Position numbers and translations under genes: made by a program. Of a DNA stretch of 48,619 nt, positions 16,792 to 23,763 are shown piece by piece. This DNA is from Saprospiraceae bacterium (GTDB lineage Bacteria; Bacteroidota; Bacteroidia; Chitinophagales; Saprospiraceae): assembly GCA_020629915.1 (NCBI GenBank), contig JAHDCK010000002.1, positions 1 through 48,619 of the forward strand. Reading direction: 5' to 3'. Each line of letters begins with the position of its first letter. Position 1 is the first letter of the stretch. The notes under the pieces are model-generated. The model did no database searches. It was not told the origin of the DNA and saw only the letters and a list, made by a program, of their open reading frames with translations.

Positions 16792-18258
16792 TTATTGTCC
16801 GCTATTTTTTAGCAATTGATAATAAAACCGAATACAGTTTTTATAATCTTCAATAGCAATGCGTTCGTCAATTCCATGAATGCGCTTGAGATCCGCATGT
16901 GTCATTCTCAAAGGAATAAACCGATAAATATCCTCCGCTACAGCATGATAATGCCGGGCATCCGTAGCTGCGATTACCAGCGAAGGGGTCGTTATCGCTT
17001 CGGGAAATATTTGACGAATGGTCTTTTCAAGGTTTTGGTAAGCCGGACTCCGGGTAGACGAAACGCTTGAAGGTTCGCTCGAAAACCCATCAGTCTTTGC
17101 GACCTTCACTTCCACCCGGGCATCATCAATTACCTGTTCGACTCTTTCCCTGACAGAAGCCACCGTTTCACCTGGTAGAATTCTAAAATTCACCCTGGCC
17201 TGAGCAGTGGATGGCAATACATTTTCTTTGACCCCGGCCTGGAGAATCGTAGGAGCGGTCGTGGTTCTGATCATAGCATTTGAAGAACCGCTTGCGCCAA
17301 GTTGATTCATTAGAAGAGGCTTAAACAACCAGGTATTTGCAAAGATAGCTTTATTGGGTAAGGCCATCTCTGGGCCGAGGTGGTCAAACATCTCCCGAAC
17401 TGCTCCATCCAGTTTCGCAGGGAATGGCTGGGTTTCCAATTGATGAATGGCGGCAGATAAAATACCGATAGCCGTTTCTTGCGGGGGCATGGAAGAATGT
17501 CCGCCTTCTGATAATTTAGCCGTCAGGGATAAGGTGGTATATCCTTTTTCAGCAATTCCAATAAGTGCCACCGGTGGCGCTATGCCTGGCAGAGCTTTTT
17601 CTAACAAAATACTCCCTTCATCCAGCACATATTCAAATTTAATATTTTTTTCCTTAAAATACCTTGAAGCCGAAACAGCTCCGGCACGTCCGCCTACTTC
17701 TTCATCATGTCCGAAAGCAAAGTAAATTGTTTTTTCAGGTATAAATTTTTCTTCAATTAAAATTTCTGCCGCTTCGAGAATTCCAAGTGCACTTACTTTA
17801 TCATCCAGCGTACCTCTTCCCCAGATAAATTTTTCATCAATCTTGCCACCGTAAGGATCTTCACTCCAGGCTTTGAGGCTCTCCCCTTCTACCGGAACAA
17901 TATCCAAATGTGCTATTAAAAGTATAGGTTTGGCATCAGTATTTTTTCCTGGCCATTTTATAATAGGCGTAAATTTATTAATATAATTTACTTCTAATTT
18001 ACTATAAATTATTGGATATGTTTTCTCCAAATATAATTTTAATTCTTCAAAAGCCATCGTATCCACCCGATCAGAAAAAGAACGAGTTGGAATTTGTACG
18101 GCACCAGATAATTTTTCTGCCACTGTATCAGATATTTCCATTGGCGAAACTGCCGCGACGGATATTTGGCGGGAAGAATAGGTGCAAGTTTTTAATATTA
18201 TAACAAGCAGCAATATAAATAAAACAGTAAAAAGAAATTTTAATATTTTTTTTATCAC
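16792..18258 (-). CDS. M20 family peptidase, PM20D1/CPS1-like
   Basis: Zinc-dependent exopeptidase or amidohydrolase of family M20, membrane-anchored. Metal and catalytic motifs are intact: LLIAHLDIVPV (His-x-Asp), WGRGTLDDK (Asp), HDEEVGG (Glu-Glu) and DARHYH near the C terminus. The frame is open to 18357, but a GTG at 18258 gives a short N terminus running straight into the membrane helix ILKFLFTVLFILLLVIIL, so I prefer it; ATG 18357 is the alternative. The long sequence with an N-terminal helix resembles the eukaryotic-like PM20D1/Gly-X carboxypeptidase branch. Divergent from the TonB receptor gene at 18424. Confidence 0.85.
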   Translation of the reverse strand: MIKKILKFLFTVLFILLLVIILKTCTYSSRQISVAAVSPMEISDTVAEKLSGAVQIPTRSFSDRVDTMAFEELKLYLEKTYPIIYSKLEVNYINKFTPIIKWPGKNTDAKPILLIAHLDIVPVEGESLKAWSEDPYGGKIDEKFIWGRGTLDDKVSALGILEAAEILIEEKFIPEKTIYFAFGHDEEVGGRAGAVSASRYFKEKNIKFEYVLDEGSILLEKALPGIAPPVALIGIAEKGYTTLSLTAKLSEGGHSSMPPQETAIGILSAAIHQLETQPFPAKLDGAVREMFDHLGPEMALPNKAIFANTWLFKPLLMNQLGASGSSNAMIRTTTAPTILQAGVKENVLPSTAQARVNFRILPGETVASVRERVEQVIDDARVEVKVAKTDGFSSEPSSVSSTRSPAYQNLEKTIRQIFPEAITTPSLVIAATDARHYHAVAEDIYRFIPLRMTHADLKRIHGIDERIAIEDYKNCIRFYYQLLKNSGQ

Positions 18259-18423
18259 AATAAAACCAATTATATAAAAATGAAAAAAAGAATACTGCAA
18301 GTTAATGATCTGTTGGAATACTAAATTTGCAATTTTCGCCAATTTATTTTTTTCCATTGGCGTTACTCCGTTTTACCTACTTGGTGATAATTTATAATTT
18401 TATAAAAAATAAACCTATTAATT

Positions 18424-20793
18424 ATGAAATATTATTGCTTGCTCTTTATGCTATGCTTGTCCACAATTTTGATTGCCCAGGAAGACAATCTTACTCAAAC
18501 GGTCCGAGGAACTGTATTTGATCGGGACACCCGGCAGCCTATGATTGGAGTAACTGTTTTCATTCACGAAAGCGAACCACTCATCGGAGCCGCTACAGAC
18601 ATAGATGGTAATTTTATATTAAAAAAAGTGCCCGTAGGTCGGATCATGGTTTCTGCAACTTACACGGGTTATAAAACTTATTTGTCCGAAAACATCAACT
18701 TAAATTCTGCCAAGGAATTAGTTCTGGATATTCAAATGGAAGAAGCCATCACTGAAATATTGGGCGAAGAGGGTGGCGTCGTAGTCACGGCCAAGTCCAA
18801 ACCCAACCAAGCCCTGAATCCCATGGCTTTGCTCAGCACACGCTCTTTCTCTGTTGAGGAAACCCAGCGATACGCCGGAAGTATTGCCGATCCCGGGCGA
18901 ATGGCCATGGGATTTGCCGGCGTGCAAGCCTCGCAGGATAACAACAACGACATCGTGGTTCGGGGAAATTCACCAATCGGAGTCCTTTGGCGGCTGGAAG
19001 GTGTAGATATTCCCAATCCCAACCACTTTGCCCGGCGCGGGTCTTCCGGTGGAGGAATCAGTATTTTTTCTGTGAGTATGTTGAGCAATTCTGATTTTTC
19101 TACCGGGGCATTTGCAGCGGAATACGGCAATGCTTTTTCCAGTGTTTTTGACATGAAATTCAGGAAGGGGAATAATAAAAATCGGGAATACTCTATCCGC
19201 GCCGGAATGCTTGGACTAGACTTTTCTACCGAGGGTCCCTTTGGCAAAACTAATAATCCGGATGGAAACGGCAGTTCCTACCTCGTTAATTATCGTTATT
19301 CTACCCTGGGCATTTTAAGTCAAATGGGCATCAACGTAGTGAATGAACGAACTAGTAATACTTTTCAGGACTTATCTTTCAACTTAAATTTTCCTTCAAA
19401 AAACAATAAATCAATTATACAATTATTTGGAATAGGTGGAGTGAGTTCAGAGATCGAAACGGCTGTGGCAGACACAAGTGAGTGGGTTTTTCTGGATGAT
19501 AAAATGGAGACGGACTTTATCACCAATATGGGGATTATGGGTTTGAGTCATACTTACTTCATCTCGGACAGCAGTTATTGGAAAACAACCCTTTCTGCCT
19601 CCGGGGACAAGGTGGTTTTTGATACGGATACGGTTAATACACTTTTTTTGCCAGGAAAATATAGCGAGGAAACATATACTAACAGTCGCATTGCATTATC
19701 CACTTTTTATTATAAAAAGTATAATTCAAAATTTAATTTAAAAACCGGACTTATTGCCAGCAATCTCAACTTTAATTATTTTCACAATAAAACATATAAG
19801 AATGAATTAGTTATGGATGCTTCGGGGAGCACTTTCCTGCTACAGCCTTATGCTCAGATTCGCTACCAACCCTCTGACAGATTGACCCTTACATCAGGGG
19901 TTCATTCCTTATTTTTCACCTTAAACAATACTTACTCCATCGAACCGCGTATTGGCACAAAATATAAGTTATCCAATAAGACAAATATATCTTTGGCGTA
20001 TGGATTGCATGGGCAAGTTTTGCCTATTGGCTCTTATTTTACAGAAGTTGAAATTCAAGGCATCCCAACAAAGGTCAATGAGGATTTAGATCTCCTTGGC
20101 GCGCATCATGCCGTAGCTGCTTTTGAACATTTCTTTCCAAAAAACCTGCACTTGAATGTAGAAGTTTATTATCAGTATTTATACAATGTACCCGTGGTAG
20201 CTGATGCCAATCGAACCTTTTGGCTTTTGAATGAAAGAGATGGCTTTGCAGAGGAAGCCCTGGTGAGTGAAGGCAAGGGAAGGAACTATGGAATAGATAT
20301 CACCTTTGAAAAATTCTTTTCCAACGATCTTTTCTTTTTACTTGGTGGTTCCGTTTACAATACTGAATACAAAGCCTTTGGAGATACCTGGTACAATACG
20401 CGCTACAACGGGCGATATGCCACCAGTCTGATGGCTGGAAAGGAATTTAATTTCTCAAAGGAGCGTGTTTTACAGTTGAGTTTTAGAAATATATTAAAAG
20501 GAGGATTGCGTTATACGCCGGGCGATTTGGAAGCCTCTCGGCTGGCCAGAGAATATGTTCCGAACGAAAGTCTTTCTTATTCTGAAAAAGTCGCGGATTA
20601 CTGGCGGATTGATCTCAGAGTCGCCTACCGAAAAGACCGACCCAAATTTGCCTGGACGCTCGCTCTGGACGTTCAAAATGCCACTAACCGCCAAAACGTC
20701 CGGGATGAGATATTCGATCCCATTGAAGAAAAATTTATATTTAGAAATCAGGCAGGATTGATTCCTGTGATAAGTTATCAGTTGGATTTTTGA
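18424..20793 (+). CDS. TonB-dependent receptor with CarboxypepD_reg-like domain
   Basis: Outer-membrane transporter of 789 residues. It has a signal peptide (MKYYCLLFMLCLSTILIAQ), then an N-terminal carboxypeptidase-regulatory-like domain (QTVRGTVFDRDTRQPMIGVTV, about 28-115), a plug domain (VVRGNSPIGVLWRLEGVDIPNPNHF) and a beta-barrel with C-terminal strand PVISYQLDF. There is no SusD partner, so it is a stand-alone receptor (siderophore, vitamin or peptide type) rather than a SusC. Intact and normal in length. Ligand unknown. Confidence 0.9.
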   Translation: MKYYCLLFMLCLSTILIAQEDNLTQTVRGTVFDRDTRQPMIGVTVFIHESEPLIGAATDIDGNFILKKVPVGRIMVSATYTGYKTYLSENINLNSAKELVLDIQMEEAITEILGEEGGVVVTAKSKPNQALNPMALLSTRSFSVEETQRYAGSIADPGRMAMGFAGVQASQDNNNDIVVRGNSPIGVLWRLEGVDIPNPNHFARRGSSGGGISIFSVSMLSNSDFSTGAFAAEYGNAFSSVFDMKFRKGNNKNREYSIRAGMLGLDFSTEGPFGKTNNPDGNGSSYLVNYRYSTLGILSQMGINVVNERTSNTFQDLSFNLNFPSKNNKSIIQLFGIGGVSSEIETAVADTSEWVFLDDKMETDFITNMGIMGLSHTYFISDSSYWKTTLSASGDKVVFDTDTVNTLFLPGKYSEETYTNSRIALSTFYYKKYNSKFNLKTGLIASNLNFNYFHNKTYKNELVMDASGSTFLLQPYAQIRYQPSDRLTLTSGVHSLFFTLNNTYSIEPRIGTKYKLSNKTNISLAYGLHGQVLPIGSYFTEVEIQGIPTKVNEDLDLLGAHHAVAAFEHFFPKNLHLNVEVYYQYLYNVPVVADANRTFWLLNERDGFAEEALVSEGKGRNYGIDITFEKFFSNDLFFLLGGSVYNTEYKAFGDTWYNTRYNGRYATSLMAGKEFNFSKERVLQLSFRNILKGGLRYTPGDLEASRLAREYVPNESLSYSEKVADYWRIDLRVAYRKDRPKFAWTLALDVQNATNRQNVRDEIFDPIEEKFIFRNQAGLIPVISYQLDF

Positions 20794-20925
20794 TTGTCAC
20801 AAAAATAATCAATCTATAAAAAACTAATTGCCAGCAGATTATACTAAACAAGGAGGGTTTTTATATTTTTGCTTTTATATAACCACATCAATATTTAAAT
20901 TATTTTTCATATTAAAAAAACCAAA

Positions 20926-22464
20926 ATGAAAAAATTATTATCCCTCCTTGTGTTATTTACAATGTTATACACAGGACTTGATGCCCAACCTTCACAGGAT
21001 TACAGCACAGTAGCCGAACTAGCTGAAAGCGATTTTACTTTTGAAATGAATGCCCGACAGGCGGCTTCCGCACAAAATAAACCCTGGAGTGTTTTTCTTC
21101 CGGGTCAAATGTTCGCAGAAGCAAAGGCCCTTGAAAACGGCCAACCCGTTTATACCGTTGTCACAAATTTTGCAAATCCTGCTAATGGAGGAGCCACCAT
21201 GTTCTATAATGATATTAACAACAATTACGATCTTTCAAAAGCCAAAATTAATTATGGCAATGGTAATGTCATTGATAACACAGAAAAGAAAGGGTCTTCT
21301 TCTACCAATAAAACGACCCCTGCGCCAACAGGAAGAATTCTCCTGATCCCGGAATCTACCAATGATGCAGTCATGGCATTTGATGCTGTTACCGGAGACT
21401 TAATCGATGCGAGTTATATCTTACCGGATGCTACAAATTTTTCTACGCCAATATGTGCTCAACCCGACCTGAGTTATATGGGCGATATTTATACTACAGA
21501 TCAATTGGATGATCTTGTCCAGCTTCACACTGGAGGTGGTGGGGGTACATTTATCAATACTTTCGCACCTGCCGGCGGAGTCAATACGGCCATTTTGGAT
21601 AATATACGGGGGGCAGATTTCCATCCTACTACCGGAAATCTTCTGGTAACTGTATCTGCAGGAGCTAACGCCGATGCCGTAGCAGAATTTGATGCCGGTG
21701 GTAATTATCTGGGTAATTTTGTAGCCAATGGTTCAGGAGGCATAGATGGCCCCTGGGATGCCATGCACTACGAAGCAAAGGGAACCTATTTGGTCTCTGC
21801 AAGTACCAGCGATGCCATCCATGAATATGACCTTACTGGTGCCTATTTGGGCGACTTAGTTTCCGGCCCAGCCTTCCCTGAACAAATCAATGAAAAACTG
21901 AATGGTGACTTCCTGTATGCTCAATTCTCTGGTGCCACTTCAGGTGTTTATATCCATAACAGCACCGGAACCCAATTGAGTTTCTTTAATGCCGTTACCG
22001 GAAATCGAGGAGTCTATGAGTTGGGAAATGGAAATATTTTAACGACTAACGGCGGAGGTGTTTTTGAACTGGACGGAACAACTGGTGCGTTGTTGGATAC
22101 TAAAATTTCTGGTGTGAGTGCTCGCTTTATTCATGAGTATTCAGAGCAACCTTCTATTCCAACCGTATCAGAGTGGGGATTGATCCTTTTAGCTTTATTA
22201 TTATTAAGTGTGGCCGGAGTGGTGCTTGGACGTGTTCGGGCTTATCAGTTTGCAGGTTATAACGGAACCGTCACTTCTGGTATTCCATTCAACAGAAGTC
22301 TATATATTTCTTCTTTTATCGGAGCTTTAGTAGTTGCTCTTTTGATAGGAGGATTTTCTTTCTGGTTGTATGGCACTATCACAACAATTGATTTAATAGG
22401 TAGCATGATTGCATTACCTATTGCTGCCTACTTGATTCATTTGATCGGAGGATATAAGCAGTAA
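20926..22464 (+). CDS. Secreted propeller-like protein with IPTL-CTERM-like sorting signal
   Basis: The 512-residue protein has a signal peptide (MKKLLSLLVLFTMLYTGLDA) and a ~350-residue beta-propeller-like body (repeated FDAxTGDLIDA, FDAGGNYLGNF, YDLTGAYLGDL segments). It then has IPTVSEWGLILLALLLLSVAG, which matches the IPTL-CTERM class of C-terminal sorting signals (Pro-x-x-x-W-G, hydrophobic helix, then Arg: GRVRAY). In most such proteins this is the end; here about 80 more residues with two further membrane helices follow. No exosortase-like processing enzyme is in the window. Followed by a strong terminator. Confidence 0.75.
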   Translation: MKKLLSLLVLFTMLYTGLDAQPSQDYSTVAELAESDFTFEMNARQAASAQNKPWSVFLPGQMFAEAKALENGQPVYTVVTNFANPANGGATMFYNDINNNYDLSKAKINYGNGNVIDNTEKKGSSSTNKTTPAPTGRILLIPESTNDAVMAFDAVTGDLIDASYILPDATNFSTPICAQPDLSYMGDIYTTDQLDDLVQLHTGGGGGTFINTFAPAGGVNTAILDNIRGADFHPTTGNLLVTVSAGANADAVAEFDAGGNYLGNFVANGSGGIDGPWDAMHYEAKGTYLVSASTSDAIHEYDLTGAYLGDLVSGPAFPEQINEKLNGDFLYAQFSGATSGVYIHNSTGTQLSFFNAVTGNRGVYELGNGNILTTNGGGVFELDGTTGALLDTKISGVSARFIHEYSEQPSIPTVSEWGLILLALLLLSVAGVVLGRVRAYQFAGYNGTVTSGIPFNRSLYISSFIGALVVALLIGGFSFWLYGTITTIDLIGSMIALPIAAYLIHLIGGYKQ

Positions 22465-22502
22465 TGTTGTAATCTAATCCTTTTGAGGACATCAAAAAAA
22501 AA

Positions 22503-22536
22503 GCGGGAATTTCACTATGGAAATTCCCGCTTTTTT
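22503..22536 (+). terminator. Intrinsic terminator after IPTL-CTERM-like gene
   Basis: GCGGGAATTTC and GAAATTCCCGC form an 11-bp stem with loop ACTATG, followed by TTTTTT. The A-run before the stem makes it usable in both directions. Confidence 0.9.
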
Positions 22537-22544
22537 ATTGAGGT

Positions 22545-22610
22545 TGCTTAAGCAGGTCGTCAATTTTAATCGACGAAAATTTCGAGGATTTTTTGCCATC
22601 CTAACTTGGT
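22545..22610 (+). repeat. Partial copy of the dispersed intergenic element
   Basis: The sequence around GTCAATTTTAATCGACG and AAAATTTCGAGGATT matches one end of the 3282-3656 element (there reversed) and the copy at 31363. Only the one end is present here. Confidence 0.7.
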
Positions 22611-22627
22611 CTTTCATTAGCATTTTG

Positions 22628-22659
22628 ACTGGCGCAGGGAATCCTTCGCCAGTTTTTTT
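22628..22659 (+). terminator. Second terminator-like hairpin
   Basis: ACTGGCG and CGCCAGT pair around a 12-base loop and are followed by TTTTTT. It sits just after the repeat copy and may belong to the element rather than to the gene. Confidence 0.6.
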
Positions 22660-22740
22660 ATTAGATACTCAATAGGTATTTTCCATTATTTTTTATCTTC
22701 GTAATTATTTTATATAACAAATTATCACACTCAAACAAAA

Positions 22741-23091
22741 ATGAGATACGCCACATTTTTATTCATATTATTATTAGTCAGTTGTGTTTCCAGAGAAAGA
22801 CAGGACAGATATGACACTGTCCAGGCAGCTGTCATAAACAATTCTCAAAAAATGGATATTGCATTGGAAGATATTCCATCCATACAGCGAAAGCAGTTTG
22901 TGAAGATGGTAACAGATGTAAAAGAAAAAGGTGTCCGTAGTTTTGTTTCAAAGTATAATCTAAGTCAGGATAAGGATTTTGAATTTGCAATGAATAATCT
23001 TCAGATTGTACTTGATAAAATTGAAGCATCGAAAAATTTTATTCCGGATTCTACACAATTAGCCCTCTTTCAGGAGACAAAAAAATTTTAA
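22741..23091 (+). CDS. Small lipoprotein, N-terminal part (frameshifted)
   Basis: Unrecognised. It begins with a lipoprotein signal (MRYATFLFILLLVSC), followed by a charged helical region. The frame closes at 23089-23091 straight after a run of seven A (23079-23085) in FQETKKF. Shifting by -1 at that run opens a continuous frame to 23315 with the same helical, charged character, giving about 191 residues in total. This points to one gene interrupted by a homopolymer indel (real or sequencing), or to a programmed -1 shift at A AAA AAA. Confidence 0.65.
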   Translation: MRYATFLFILLLVSCVSRERQDRYDTVQAAVINNSQKMDIALEDIPSIQRKQFVKMVTDVKEKGVRSFVSKYNLSQDKDFEFAMNNLQIVLDKIEASKNFIPDSTQLALFQETKKF

Positions 23092-23315
23092 TCAACAATC
23101 AGGAAGAATTAAAACCTCTCTTGAAGGATTTTAAACTTTCTAATGATATAATGGAGTTTAAAAGTTATGCCATTTCAGAAAAAATAAAAAAATATAATAT
23201 TCATGATTTCCTAAAGAACACCGTCAATGACAGTCTGACTTTTAGTACGAATATTACCAATATTAAAAATGCAGTAGTATTAAACCTGCATTTAAGTGGA
23301 AAAGAAATAAAATAA
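23085..23315 (+). pseudogene. Continuation of the small lipoprotein in the -1 frame
   Basis: Reading on from the A7 run in the -1 frame gives ILINNQEELKPLLKDFKLSN and continues to LNLHLSGKEIK, without a good start of its own (only TTG at 23121). It is most simply the C-terminal third of the lipoprotein above. The next gene starts 7 bases after its stop, which suggests normal operon spacing and thus that this segment is, or recently was, translated. Confidence 0.55.
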
Positions 23316-23322
23316 TACGAAT

Positions 23323-23571
23323 ATGAAAACCGGAAATAAAATCCTTTTTATCGTTATCGGAATCATTACTGTTTTTCAAATTATTTCCATAGCTTCCAGA
23401 AATGCTCCTAACAGCACCCATGCCAACTGGAACACTTTTCACCTGATAGTGTCTGTCTTGTTTTTGGTAATGATTGTCATTTACATTTTTAAACCAACAA
23501 AAAAAGAAGGAGAAGAAGATCCTAATGATCCAGGCGAGGATCACTCCTCCGGTAATCGGGGCGGATTATAA
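23323..23571 (+). CDS. Small two-helix membrane protein
   Basis: Unrecognised 82-residue protein. It has two hydrophobic helices (ILFIVIGIITVFQIISI and FHLIVSVLFLVMIVIYIF) and a charged glycine/aspartate-rich tail. It sits 7 bases after the frameshifted lipoprotein and before a terminator, so the pair likely forms one transcription unit. The spacing and the two clean helices are the main support. Confidence 0.6.
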   Translation: MKTGNKILFIVIGIITVFQIISIASRNAPNSTHANWNTFHLIVSVLFLVMIVIYIFKPTKKEGEEDPNDPGEDHSSGNRGGL

Positions 23572-23590
23572 CACCAAGTTTCTAAACGTA

Positions 23591-23630
23591 AAAAGCGGAA
23601 TTCTTTCATAAGGATTCCGCTTTTAATTTT
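23591..23630 (+). terminator. Intrinsic terminator
   Basis: AAAAGCGGAAT and ATTCCGCTTTT form an 11-bp stem with a 12-base loop, 20 bases after the small membrane-protein gene. The T-tract is part of the stem and continues TTTTAATTTT. Confidence 0.8.
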
Positions 23631-23645
23631 TATAATTAAATTTGG

Positions 23646-23753
23646 TTCTTAGACAAATCCCGTGGTAATGGAAACTGCAAGTCTTGAAAAATTCAGTCGC
23701 TATCGCTTCTTCATTTTTCTTCGCCTTTCGTTTCCACGGGATTTGTCTAAGAA
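23646..23753. repeat. 20-bp inverted repeat between convergent genes
   Basis: Perfect 20-base arms at 23646-23665 and 23734-23753 (starting TTCTTAGACAAATCC) enclose 68 bases. The adjacent GGAAAC/GTTTCC lengthens the pairing if a TAAT bulge is allowed. It lies between the last plus-strand gene and porW. It could be a small MITE or a bidirectional end-of-transcript structure. Confidence 0.65.
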
Positions 23754-23763
23754 GGTTAAATTT

